Part shown: positions 52,733 to 61,550 of the stretch, piece by piece | How positions within the stretch are numbered: the first letter of the stretch is position 1 | How the letters are laid out: each line of letters begins with the position of its first letter | Origin: UBA5158 sp963692955 | Lineage (GTDB): Bacteria > Pseudomonadota > Gammaproteobacteria > DSM-16500 | Direction: 5' to 3' | Assembly (NCBI GenBank): GCA_963692955.1 | Contig: OY843587.1 | Location: forward strand, 2,108,001-2,172,000 | Length of the DNA: 64,000 nucleotides | Notes under the pieces: generated by a model | What the model saw: the letters and a program-made list of their open reading frames with translations, nothing else | Told to the model about the DNA's origin: nothing | The model's database searches: none | Program-made: the position numbers and the translations under genes

Positions 52733-54703
52733 TTATTTTTTTGGGGTCTGACGCGGCGATTTAGCTTCCGGACTATCACTACGAGGAGACGGTGTGTGGT
52801 CACCACCCTTACCCAGTAAACCAAACGTGCTTAGTCTGGTGCTAATGGAAGGTTTCGCAGTGCGGCTGGTAGGCGTGAGCGGTTCGTTTGGATTATCTTT
52901 CACTGCGTCCCATAATTTTTCGAACCCTTTTTCAGACGTATCTGTTTTACCCGTTAACATTAAGCCTCTCTCATTCACCGAAACTAAATCGTTCCATTGC
53001 CTTTCGATACCCATACGTACAACCGCTTTCAAGATGTTAACAAATTGCGATTTATTTTGAAGGGAGTTATTTGTCGTCATTAAAGCATGCGCTCTTAACG
53101 CTAAATCCATGGCTTCCACGCTGTCTTTCGGGACGGTTTTAAAAAGCGCGGTATCTGCATGTGAATCACTGTCGGTAGCCAACGATTCTAGAAACGATTG
53201 CAACTTGCCTGGTTGGCTATGCATACCTACTTTGGTTCTTTCCAAGATGTAGGTGTCGAAATAAGCTTTCATAAAAACTTTGTGAACTTCGGTGGGGTCT
53301 TTGCTTCTGCTTGCTCTTTGCATAGCAGTTGCAATCACTTGAAATTTTTCATACTGCGCTTGAGACATATCGTCAGGTTGCTGAGCTTGCGCGAATGAAT
53401 CGACTAACAAACTAGGTTGCAGGCGCGTCACCGCTTCTTTTGGCATTTTTTCTAATTTGGCATGAAACAGGGCTTCTATTTTATTTTCTTTAATGCCGCG
53501 GACGACTTTGCCCTTTTCGGTTGTATTGGGCGGCAGGATCAAAACGTTGTCATCTTGCTGTGAGTTTTTTACGACAAGTTGATTCCAGACCTTAATCGCG
53601 TCATTGCCCATGCGTACCACCGCTTTTACCGCATTGATAAAAACAGCCTGGTCTTTAACCCCACTCATACCTTCAATCGTCGCTCTTTCATAAAGGTGCG
53701 CGACGAGAGCGTTGATGACTTGCGGAGTTTTACCCGCGAATTCAAACACCGCTTCATCCGTTTTTTTACCGCCAGATACATCTATTTTAAATTCTTTAAT
53801 AATGCGCGTTAAAATATTTTCTAAAAAAGGACTGTGTTTGGTGCCGCCCAGGAAACTCTTGCTGCGTTCATCAATGTAGGCGTCGCAGAATGTTAGCATG
53901 ACCGCTCGAAGTTTTTCATTAGCGGTAGGCGTCGCGTCCGCCATCATTTTGCCGATTTCCTCTAATTGCGCCGTCATGCTCTTCAACGTAGTCTGCTGAT
54001 TTGAGGCGATTAATTCTTTATGCAGATTGCTACGTTCTTTGGGTGAAAGCTCAAACAATTCATAATTTTCCGTTTTGTTTGATTGATCTTGTAATGCGGA
54101 GTGCATGATGAGAATTTTATCCAGACTTATCAGAGTTCTAACATCTGCATTGGGATACTTATTCTGGAAAGCATTAAACTGCATTAGACTACCCTTCTTT
54201 TCAGTCGCTTTGAATTCTTGGAAGTCTTTGAGGTCGATACCTTGATATTCAGCGTAAGCTTTTCGCATCACTTTCATATGCAATTCATAGCGATTAAAAT
54301 TCTGAATGGGATAAATGTAATTATCCCTCAACACTTTAATTACATTTGGATTAACGCCTTTGGCCTGCAAACGTGCCAGAAATCCACTGAACGCAACATG
54401 ATTTTTACGCACTTCCAGAAAAGCAGCTTTGTTAGCTTCGAACGCTTTAGAATCAAATTGGCTAGCGATTTCTTTAACAGTGTCTTTTTCATTTAAGCCA
54501 GGCGTTCTAAGCAAGAAGTTGTCGAATTTTTGCAGTGGCGCTAACATTACTTCCAAATCAATGAGATCTTGCGAGTTTAAAGAGGCGCGAACTTCTGGCG
54601 TCAACACTTTTTTCATTCTTGCCATGCTGGTAAAGAACCGCTGATTAAAATCATATAGCTCATCCAGTGAATCATGGAATTCTTCAGCCAGGGATTTCGG
54701 CAT
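52733..54703 (-). CDS. Orphan repeat protein, long paralogue, with a RhoGEF (DH)-like N-terminus
   Basis: A 656-residue protein. Residues 1-165 are helical and resemble a Dbl-homology domain in layout: EEFHDSLDELYDFNQRFF at CR1, LIDLEVMLAPLQKFDNFLL, and YIYPIQNFNRYELHMKVM (129-146), which echoes CR3 (PVQR-xx-RYxLLLxELLK). Residues 245-380 and 455-600 are two copies of the same repeat as in the downstream gene, each ending KAVVRMG...WN. The C-terminal 50 residues are Ser/Pro/Lys-rich. There is no signal peptide. A strong promoter lies upstream; the paralogue follows after 22 bases. The DH assignment is a hypothesis; the repeat relationship is directly visible. Confidence 0.75.
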   Translation of the reverse strand: MPKSLAEEFHDSLDELYDFNQRFFTSMARMKKVLTPEVRASLNSQDLIDLEVMLAPLQKFDNFLLRTPGLNEKDTVKEIASQFDSKAFEANKAAFLEVRKNHVAFSGFLARLQAKGVNPNVIKVLRDNYIYPIQNFNRYELHMKVMRKAYAEYQGIDLKDFQEFKATEKKGSLMQFNAFQNKYPNADVRTLISLDKILIMHSALQDQSNKTENYELFELSPKERSNLHKELIASNQQTTLKSMTAQLEEIGKMMADATPTANEKLRAVMLTFCDAYIDERSKSFLGGTKHSPFLENILTRIIKEFKIDVSGGKKTDEAVFEFAGKTPQVINALVAHLYERATIEGMSGVKDQAVFINAVKAVVRMGNDAIKVWNQLVVKNSQQDDNVLILPPNTTEKGKVVRGIKENKIEALFHAKLEKMPKEAVTRLQPSLLVDSFAQAQQPDDMSQAQYEKFQVIATAMQRASRSKDPTEVHKVFMKAYFDTYILERTKVGMHSQPGKLQSFLESLATDSDSHADTALFKTVPKDSVEAMDLALRAHALMTTNNSLQNKSQFVNILKAVVRMGIERQWNDLVSVNERGLMLTGKTDTSEKGFEKLWDAVKDNPNEPLTPTSRTAKPSISTRLSTFGLLGKGGDHTPSPRSDSPEAKSPRQTPKK

Positions 54704-54741
54704 AGTTAAAGTCTCTAATTAAAGTTAAATTCTCTCTCTTC

Positions 54742-54770
54742 ACTATAGTGTATAAAATTAGTTTGTGCAA
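54742..54770 (-). promoter_or_regulatory. Probable promoter of the repeat-protein pair
   Basis: Minus-strand TTGCAC (54770-54765), a 17-base spacer and TATAGT (54747-54742), about 39 bases before the ATG. The -10 is part of the palindrome CACTATAGTG and the -35 overlaps a GTGC/GCAC inverted repeat. Confidence 0.55.
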
Positions 54771-54886
54771 AAAAGCACCTTCCAAATGGTGGCAAGCGAC
54801 TGTTTTAAATGATGTTTTTTAAAAAAATATTTATTGAGACGAAGCACTAGCGCGTGATTTATAGGGTATTGTTTAGAATAATAATT

Positions 54887-55729
54887 TCAATTTTCAAGTA
54901 AAAATACACGGGTTTTGCCAGCTATCCACCAATGGCGGATAGGGCTTATAGAAGTATGGCTTTCGAGGACGGTATAGCCGCTGGCGGCGATTTTGCGCAT
55001 TATGACGCGAGCAGTTTCAACGCGGACTAAAAGACTTGCGCAATAACGCTTTTCATCAGCCTGTAACTCTTGGATTGCTTTAGTGTAAGCACGTTCGATT
55101 TTTTCATGCTGGAAGGCTAAAAGCTTTACTAATTCTGGCGAAACTTTTTTTGCGTGCAGCATAGGCGGGGTCACAGCAAATTGCAGGCACTCATCGTCAG
55201 CGAGATAAACTAAACCACGCTGCGCGTCTCTCTTCAAATGATGCATATGTTCGGTCAACGCTGTGACTATGGTTAGTGAATAAATTAATTCCGTCGCGAT
55301 CGAATCGGTTTGCGCTTGCACGTGCGCGATTAATAATTCTAATAAGCCGGCGGTGTGAATGATATGTAGCGTGACTTCTTCAAAGTTTTTAAACGGTGAC
55401 AGATTGAGGTTTTGTTCGATGCCGTCTAACAAATCGATTAAGCGCTGCGGCACGAGTTGGAAAGTTTGTAGATGTTTTTGTAATACTAAAATCACTGGGT
55501 GGTCAGATTGACCGGCGCCACAGTTGGCGATATCATTGCGCCACCAAGCAAACTTCACCCGCGCAAGTGCTGCGTCACTGCATTCATACGTAATATCGTT
55601 TAATTCTTGATAGAGTGCGGCGAGCGCCGCGATAACGTCACGCTGCGCGGTTGGCAACGCGGATAAACTAAAATAAAACGCGGAGCCAGGGGGCACCGCT
55701 TTTTGATAACAATAGTGTTCGGGCGTCAT
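54887..55729 (-). CDS. Squalene/phytoene synthase-fold protein, active site degenerate
   Basis: A 280-residue protein. PPGSAFYFSLSALPTAQRDVIAALAALY and VKFAWWRNDI match the N-terminal part of the squalene/phytoene synthase family, and HLKRDAQRGLVYLADDE the second conserved region. The first aspartate motif, normally DDxxD, reads ELNDITYE, and the second lacks its usual Asp pair, so prenyl condensation is doubtful. Similar shortened proteins occur in many proteobacteria and resemble the mitochondrial complex I factor NDUFAF6. Its start overlaps the GAF-GGDEF stop by 4 bases. No other carotenoid or hopanoid gene is in the window. Confidence 0.78.
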   Translation of the reverse strand: MTPEHYCYQKAVPPGSAFYFSLSALPTAQRDVIAALAALYQELNDITYECSDAALARVKFAWWRNDIANCGAGQSDHPVILVLQKHLQTFQLVPQRLIDLLDGIEQNLNLSPFKNFEEVTLHIIHTAGLLELLIAHVQAQTDSIATELIYSLTIVTALTEHMHHLKRDAQRGLVYLADDECLQFAVTPPMLHAKKVSPELVKLLAFQHEKIERAYTKAIQELQADEKRYCASLLVRVETARVIMRKIAASGYTVLESHTSISPIRHWWIAGKTRVFLLEN

Positions 55730-57327
55730 TTCGAAATATTCTTGTCTTTAGCCATTTCTATTTTATTGCCGCCGCTTTTTTTAGCGTGCGACAACGCATG
55801 CTGAGCTTTTAAAATGAGACCGTTGATGTTCTCCGCTTGCGTGGGATAAATCGCCACACCGACAGACAAAGTTACTGAATCTAATGGCGCGCCATTTAAG
55901 CGGATGTGCAAATGACTGGCCGCTTTGCGGATTGCTTCGGCACGGTCAACCGCCGACGCATCGCTAACGTCTGGTATAAATAACAGCATTTCATCGTTAC
56001 GCAAGCGGAACGGCGTTTCGCCTGGACGGGTATTCATTTTTAATAATTCAGCGATCTTTTGCAGCACGATATTACCAGCTTCATGCCCATAGGTATTGTT
56101 AATTTTTGTGAAATTATCGACATCGATCAAAATCACCGCGGCGGTTCGCTGCTGCATTTCCGCTGCGCGCAAGTAGTTATTACCCTCGTTTTCAAGTAGT
56201 TTTTGATTATACAAGCCAGTCAGGGAATCACTATTGGAGAGCACGTACAAGGTCGCGCGCAAATTAATGTTGGCCAATGCCAATGCGGTTTGCTCAGCTA
56301 ATGCGATGGCTAATAAGCGCTGTCTGTCAGTGACGCATTTGCCCGAGTGATGGCAGGGAAATTGCAATGTCAATAAACCAGTGAATGTGCCCTGCGCCAT
56401 CAGCGGCACGCAGAGAGTCGCTACCGGCGGGACGCCGCTGGGAAAATCGAAATGACGGCAAGTTAAATCTGTCTGCGTATCATTGGCTTGATAAAATTGG
56501 CCGCGGCGCAACGCCCAACATTCATCGGACGTAAAATAACTTTTACAGTAATTATCTTCGCCCCAAGTTTTATTCGCAGCGAGCGTACCCGGGGAAGATT
56601 CTTGAATCGTGCAAATTGATCCTTTGGCGTCAGGAAAAATTTGTTTGCAGTAAGCTTCCAGCGAAGTATAAGCTTCGGCTGGTATACGGCAAGCTTGTAA
56701 AATCCGCGAAAGCTCACTTAACAAAGTCATTTCATGATATTGTTGCTGCATGTCTTTCAATGTCGTTTCTAACTGCGCTTTCGCTTCGATTAATACTTCT
56801 TCGTTATGCACGCGTTCTTTCATTTGATTGATCGTTTGTTTACGCGCTTCGAATAACGTCATCACGATGTTGGATAGACGTAATAAAATATCTTTTTGCT
56901 CCGGCGTTAAACTTTGCGGTTTACGGCCAATCACGCATAACGTGCCGAGATTAAATTTCTCCGGCGTGGTTAACGGCACACCTGCGTAAAAACGAATTTT
57001 AGGATCATGCAATACCAATGGATTATCCATAAAGCGCTCGTCTTCTAGCGCGTCTTTCACTTCCATAATTTCGGATTGATTTATCGCATACGAACAAAAC
57101 GCCAAAGCTCGCGGCGTATCACTATGATCGAAATCCCCCGAGACTGATTTTAAAAATTGTCTATTCAAATCGATCAAGCTGATCGTTGAGACCGGCGCGT
57201 TACAAACTAAAGCCGCGATCCAAGTAATACTATCGAAAATTTCTTCCGATTTAGTATCAAGGATATCGTAGCTTTTTAGCGCGGCTATGCGCTCGGTATC
57301 ATTTTTCGGAATAGGAGTATCTTTCAT
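55726..57327 (-). CDS. GAF-GGDEF protein with a degenerate GGDEF motif
   Basis: A 533-residue cytoplasmic signalling protein. Residues 10-165 form a GAF domain (DILDTKSEEIFDSITWIAAL, FYAGVPLTTPEKFNLGTLCV), a coiled coil spans about 165-215, a second GAF covers 215-355 (TLCVPLMAQGTFTGLLTLQF), and a GGDEF-fold domain follows (SDSLTGLYNQKLLENEGNN, DVDNFTKINNTYGHEAG). The signature loop reads FRLRNDEMLLF: RNDEM in place of GGDEF, so cyclase activity is unlikely. It may act as a sensor or c-di-GMP-binding scaffold. It is coupled to the squalene-synthase-like gene by a 4-base overlap. Confidence 0.9.
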   Translation of the reverse strand: MKDTPIPKNDTERIAALKSYDILDTKSEEIFDSITWIAALVCNAPVSTISLIDLNRQFLKSVSGDFDHSDTPRALAFCSYAINQSEIMEVKDALEDERFMDNPLVLHDPKIRFYAGVPLTTPEKFNLGTLCVIGRKPQSLTPEQKDILLRLSNIVMTLFEARKQTINQMKERVHNEEVLIEAKAQLETTLKDMQQQYHEMTLLSELSRILQACRIPAEAYTSLEAYCKQIFPDAKGSICTIQESSPGTLAANKTWGEDNYCKSYFTSDECWALRRGQFYQANDTQTDLTCRHFDFPSGVPPVATLCVPLMAQGTFTGLLTLQFPCHHSGKCVTDRQRLLAIALAEQTALALANINLRATLYVLSNSDSLTGLYNQKLLENEGNNYLRAAEMQQRTAAVILIDVDNFTKINNTYGHEAGNIVLQKIAELLKMNTRPGETPFRLRNDEMLLFIPDVSDASAVDRAEAIRKAASHLHIRLNGAPLDSVTLSVGVAIYPTQAENINGLILKAQHALSHAKKSGGNKIEMAKDKNISK

Positions 57328-57411
57328 CGATCCCCCGATTTTTAGACACTATCTAACAAGTTTAGCAAATCTAGCCGGTTTTGTATTTTTTTGATCTAAA
57401 TCAGCTAGTTA

Positions 57412-59985
57412 TTAGATGGAGGCTTTGAGCTGATAGAGCAAATCCAGCGCTTCTTTGGGAGAAAGTTTGTTTGGGTCGATACTCTTTAATAGGCTCAGTG
57501 TAGGGCTCTCTGGACGCGCGAATAAATCTTTTTGCTGCGGCGCTTCACGTACGCTATTAGTGTTGGGATGGACGGATTTTTCAAGCTCTAATAATTTGGT
57601 TTTCGCTTGTTGAATCACTGGCAACGGCACCCCCGCTAATTGCGCGACTTGGATACCATAACTTTGATTGGCGGGGCCGGGCTGCACGGTATGTAAAAAA
57701 ATAATTTTGTCGCCATGTTCCGTCGCGTCTAAATGCACGTTGTGCACGGTAGAAATTTTATCCGGCAGTGAAGTCAATTCAAAATAATGCGTGGCGAACA
57801 AGGTCAGCGCTTTTAATTTATGCGCGAGATACTCAGCACTCGCCCACGCCAACGATAAACCATCGAACGTACTCGTGCCGCGCCCGACTTCATCCATTAA
57901 CACCAAACTATACGCGCTCGCGTTATGCAAAATATTCGCGGTCTCAGTCATTTCCACCATGAAAGTGGAACGCCCACCGGCTAAATCATCGGCGGCGCCG
58001 ATGCGCGTGAAAATTCTATCGATGGGACCAATCAAGGCCGACTGCGCGGGCACATAACTGCCGATATACGCTAACAACGTGATGAGTGCGATTTGCCGCA
58101 TGTAAGTGGATTTACCACCCATGTTAGGGCCCGTAATCACTAACATACGCCGCGCTTCGCTTAAGTCCACATCGTTGGGCACGAAGGGTTGATCGAGCAC
58201 CGCTGCCACGACTAAGTGACGGCCGCCGACGATATTGATTCCTGCCACGTCAGAAAATTGCGGCCGCTGCAAATCTAACGTATCCGCGCGCTCGGCCAGT
58301 GTCGTCAACACATCGCATTCCGCTAAACCGGCGGCGCTGACTTGCAACGGCTGCAGCGAGCGTAAAATAATATCTAGCAACGCTTCGTATAATTCTTTTT
58401 CCAAAGCTAACGCTTTATCGCGGCTGCTTAACGCTTTATCTTCGAAGACTTTTAATTCCGGCGTAATAAAGCGTTCCGCGTTCTTCAACGTTTGCCTGCG
58501 GATATAATCGGCAGGCGCGCTTTGCGCTTGCACACGGCTAATTTCAATGTAATAACCATGCACGCGGTTGTAGCCGACTTTCAACGAAGAAAAACCCGTG
58601 CGTTTCTTTTCTCGTTCTTCCATCTCCACCAAAAAGCCGCTCGCGTTTTCGCTAAGTGCGAGCAATTCATCTAACTCGGCATGATAGCCGCGCGCGATCA
58701 CGCCACCGTCACGCAACACCATCGGCGGATTTTCCACGATAGCCGCGGTGAGTAATTGCAATAACTCAGGGAATTCATTAATTTCGCCAGCTAATTTTTT
58801 TAATAGCGGCGCGGTTAGCGGTGACAACTGCCGCTGCACAGCTGGCAACTGCGCTAACGTATCGCGTAATTGCGCAAGATCGCGCGGCCGCGCGGTTTTC
58901 AATGCGATACGCGCCAGTATGCGTTCTAAATCAGCGATGTTGCGTAACTGTTCGTGCAAACTTAAATAATTTCTATCCGCTAATAAATTATGAATACTCA
59001 ACTGCCGCGCTTCTAACACCGGGCGCTGCCGCAGCGGCCGGTTTAGCCAGCGTTTCAGCAGCCGGCTGCCCATCGCCGTGGCGCTAAAATCTAATACGGC
59101 GGCTAACGTATTTTGCTGCGTGCCCGCAAGGTTGGTCGTTAATTCTAAATTGCGACGCGTCGCCGCGTCGATGATCACACTGTCTTCACGCCGTTCCGCT
59201 TGCATGCTGCGTAAGTGCGGCAGCGCGCTGCGCTGTGTCTCTTTCATATATTGCATTAAGCAACCCGCCGCGGAAATCGCGGCTGGCATATCTTCGCAAC
59301 CAAAGCCGGACAAGTCGCGGGTTTGCATTTGCTGCGCTAACAATCGGCGCGCGGATTCACAATCAAATTCCCACGGCGGCCGGCGGCGGATGCCGAACTT
59401 CGTTTCACGTAAGAATTTTTTATCGAAATCTTCACTGATTAATAATTCAGTCGGCCGTAAACGTTCTAGCTCGCCCAACAGCGCTTCATCGTTTTGGACT
59501 TCCAATAAATTAAATTGCCCGCTGCTAACGTTTAACGTCGCAATGCCGTAATGCTGCTGCGCCGCATGCAACGCGGCGATCAGATTATCTTGGTTCTCTT
59601 CTAAGAACGCGGCGTCACTCACGGTGCCCGGCGTTAAAATACGCGCGACTTGCCGTTCCACCGGCCCGATACTCGTTTTAGGATCGCCGACTTGTTCGCA
59701 AACGACGATAGACAAACCTGAACGCAATAACTTCGCCATGTAAGCTTCGGCGGCGTGGTAAGGCACTCCCGCCATAGGAATCGGATGGCCATTCGAAGCG
59801 CCGCGCGCGGTGAGCGTGATATCCAGAAGACGCGCGACTTTCTTCGCATCCTCAAAAAACAATTCGTAAAAATCACCCATGCGATAAAATAATAAGGTGT
59901 CAGGATATTCTGCTTTGATACGCAAATATTGCTGCATCATAGGCGTATGTTTATGCAACGCCGCATCCATTTGAGCTTCTGCCAT
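57412..59985 (-). CDS. mutS: DNA mismatch repair protein MutS
   Basis: MutS recognises mismatches and starts repair. The 857-residue protein matches E. coli MutS (853). The mismatch-contacting motif is in RMGDFYELFFEDAKK (Phe-x-Glu form FYE), connector and lever domains follow, the Walker A loop is GPNMGGKSTYMRQI, and Walker B with the signature is LVLMDEVGRGTSTFDGLSLA; SRAxFATHYFEL-like LTLFATHYFELTSL is present. The ATG at 59985 gives the canonical N-terminal block HTPMMQQYLRIKAEYPD. It is divergent from pncC, as in several gammaproteobacteria. Confidence 0.97.
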   Translation of the reverse strand: MAEAQMDAALHKHTPMMQQYLRIKAEYPDTLLFYRMGDFYELFFEDAKKVARLLDITLTARGASNGHPIPMAGVPYHAAEAYMAKLLRSGLSIVVCEQVGDPKTSIGPVERQVARILTPGTVSDAAFLEENQDNLIAALHAAQQHYGIATLNVSSGQFNLLEVQNDEALLGELERLRPTELLISEDFDKKFLRETKFGIRRRPPWEFDCESARRLLAQQMQTRDLSGFGCEDMPAAISAAGCLMQYMKETQRSALPHLRSMQAERREDSVIIDAATRRNLELTTNLAGTQQNTLAAVLDFSATAMGSRLLKRWLNRPLRQRPVLEARQLSIHNLLADRNYLSLHEQLRNIADLERILARIALKTARPRDLAQLRDTLAQLPAVQRQLSPLTAPLLKKLAGEINEFPELLQLLTAAIVENPPMVLRDGGVIARGYHAELDELLALSENASGFLVEMEEREKKRTGFSSLKVGYNRVHGYYIEISRVQAQSAPADYIRRQTLKNAERFITPELKVFEDKALSSRDKALALEKELYEALLDIILRSLQPLQVSAAGLAECDVLTTLAERADTLDLQRPQFSDVAGINIVGGRHLVVAAVLDQPFVPNDVDLSEARRMLVITGPNMGGKSTYMRQIALITLLAYIGSYVPAQSALIGPIDRIFTRIGAADDLAGGRSTFMVEMTETANILHNASAYSLVLMDEVGRGTSTFDGLSLAWASAEYLAHKLKALTLFATHYFELTSLPDKISTVHNVHLDATEHGDKIIFLHTVQPGPANQSYGIQVAQLAGVPLPVIQQAKTKLLELEKSVHPNTNSVREAPQQKDLFARPESPTLSLLKSIDPNKLSPKEALDLLYQLKASI

Positions 59986-60070
59986 TTTTATTGCCTATCG
60001 AAAAAATTATTTGTTCTTTACAATGTATGGTAGCACCGTTATACCTTGTGTCAGTTTGGAGGTAAAGAGC

Positions 60071-60547
60071 ATGCAGGCACGCGTTAAAGAAGTCGCTGAA
60101 AAATTAACCTCCCGCGCTATTAAAGTCGCCACCGCGGAGTCATGCACCGGCGGCGGTTTAGCCTACCGCATGACCGACCGCGCGGGAAGTTCCGAGTGGT
60201 TTGAGCGCGGCTTCGTCACGTATAGCAATGCCGCTAAGCAAGAAATGCTAGGGGTAAAGTTAGCAACGCTAGAAGCAAAAGGCGCCGTCAGTCCGGAAGT
60301 CGCGCGCGAAATGGCCGAGGGCGCGCGGCAATTTAGCGCGGCGCAAATAAGTGTCGCCATCACTGGCATCGCCGGCCCCTCTGGTGGCACACCAGATAAA
60401 CCTGTTGGCATGGTGTGTTTCGCTTGGGCCAGCAGTGATTTCGAAACGTATTTAAAAACGGAATATTTATTGGGTAGTCGCAGGGAAATTCGCCGGCAAT
60501 CAATTATCATTGCGCTTGACGGGTTACTTGAAATTTTAAATAAATAA
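60071..60547 (+). CDS. pncC: Nicotinamide-nucleotide amidohydrolase (CinA C-terminal type)
   Basis: PncC deamidates NMN to nicotinate mononucleotide in NAD recycling. The 158-residue protein starts at ATG 60071, 8 bases after GGAGG; a longer frame upstream adds an unrelated leader. Family marks are TAESCTGGGLAYRMTDRAGSS, FVTYSNAAKQEMLGV, GAVSPEVAREMAEGAR and ITGIAGPSGGTPDKPVG. Only the C-terminal CinA domain is present, as in E. coli PncC. The usual pncC-recA neighbourhood is kept but an antisense orphan gene lies between. Confidence 0.95.
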   Translation: MQARVKEVAEKLTSRAIKVATAESCTGGGLAYRMTDRAGSSEWFERGFVTYSNAAKQEMLGVKLATLEAKGAVSPEVAREMAEGARQFSAAQISVAITGIAGPSGGTPDKPVGMVCFAWASSDFETYLKTEYLLGSRREIRRQSIIIALDGLLEILNK

Positions 60548-60571
60548 ACCCGAGGAAAAATCTTTCCCCGG
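60548..60571 (-). terminator. Intrinsic terminator, mainly for the orphan gene at 60580
   Basis: CCCGGGGAAA and TTTCCTCGGG pair with one mismatch around a 4-base loop; on the minus strand the stem is followed by TTTATTTATTT. It directly follows the pncC stop, so it may also shield pncC from antisense transcription. Confidence 0.65.
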
Positions 60572-60579
60572 GCGGTGGG

Positions 60580-61305
60580 TCATTGACGATAGGAACGTGT
60601 CGAGAGACCTTGCTCACCACTTAAATCGTCAGTGCTTACCATCAGCGGTTGGCCACTTGCCGAACCTGTCGCAACAGAATTGTACCGATGCGCAGCCGCC
60701 GGAGTTTCTTTGATGGCATAGGCCCTTTGCATGACGGTGTGGTCCGCCAGCATACCTCTGAGGTCATCTCTCTCAACATGTCCAAACAGACTATGATATT
60801 TATAGGCTTTAACCGCTTTATCTTTCAAATCGCGAAACAGTGCTGGACCGAATACATTCCACACGGCCCGTTCAGGTTGAGAAACCTCTCTACCCAACAG
60901 ACAATGATTTACGGCGGTATAGACAGCTCCAGTCGCTTCAGCGGTGACAACATCCCACGCCAAACGATTAGCTATGTTTAGCACTTGTAAAGGCAGATTA
61001 ACGACTCTGATATAATCTAACGCTCGGTAAGCACTGACCGTTAGAGCGCCAATCGTTGGCTCTAAGCCGATATAATTATCTCTGCAATAAGTTAATATGT
61101 GCTGCATATTTGCAGGCGCATGATGCAAAATACATAAGTTAGTGGTATAAGAAGCGCCGTAAATCAATGCAAATTCGGCAGCTTGAGTCAGTTGAACGCG
61201 TAACGCAGAAGCTTCAATGGTTGGCGCTTCGGTAATGATATATTTACTTATTAAATGGGAAGTTTCATCGTCACTATCATCATTAATTAGATTTCGGGAG
61301 TCCAT
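60580..61305 (-). CDS. Orphan protein inserted between pncC and recA
   Basis: A 241-residue protein that I do not recognise. It starts with an acidic segment (NLINDDSDDETSHL), continues with Ala-rich, moderately hydrophobic helices (EFALIYGASYTTNLCILHH; LEPTIGALTVSAYRALDYI) and ends in a polar Ser/Arg tail. The hydrophobic stretches are short and interrupted, so membrane insertion is uncertain. AAAAGGT precedes the ATG and an intrinsic terminator follows, so it is an independent transcription unit. It interrupts a neighbourhood that is conserved in many gammaproteobacteria, pointing to acquisition. An effector role is possible but unsupported by any motif. Confidence 0.7.
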   Translation of the reverse strand: MDSRNLINDDSDDETSHLISKYIITEAPTIEASALRVQLTQAAEFALIYGASYTTNLCILHHAPANMQHILTYCRDNYIGLEPTIGALTVSAYRALDYIRVVNLPLQVLNIANRLAWDVVTAEATGAVYTAVNHCLLGREVSQPERAVWNVFGPALFRDLKDKAVKAYKYHSLFGHVERDDLRGMLADHTVMQRAYAIKETPAAAHRYNSVATGSASGQPLMVSTDDLSGEQGLSTRSYRQ

Positions 61306-61360
61306 TTTAATACCTTTTAATTAGTTGCTTCACAGATTAATAAAAAATAAATTCTTTTGA

Positions 61361-61387
61361 TGCACCACACCGTTAAGCTGTTATAAT
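61361..61387 (+). promoter_or_regulatory. Candidate recA promoter, no LexA box seen
   Basis: A perfect TATAAT (61382-61387) lies 164 bases before the recA ATG, with TTGATG upstream at a long 19-base spacing. No CTGT-N8-ACAG operator was found anywhere between 61306 and 61550. The promoter call is weak. Confidence 0.3.
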
Positions 61388-61550
61388 TTTTTTCGCAGGC
61401 CATTCTAGACCCTCCTTCCTTAAAGAAATCTTAAGACTCTCCCGCAAACAATTTTTTTTACTCATATCAACCCTCCCCGGCAAAGTTATGACATAATCAT
61501 GCCACCACCCATTTATAAATTAGTTAACAACTCGTATAAGGACTATCCAA

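Noticed and set aside
59078..59551. 157-codon open frame antisense to mutS
   Set aside because: It lies opposite well-conserved MutS sequence; Ser/Arg/Cys-rich product without motifs.
61378..61401. CTGTTATAATTTTTTTCGCAG as a LexA box
   Set aside because: The right arm should be ACAG after 8 bases; here it is neither at the right distance nor the right sequence.
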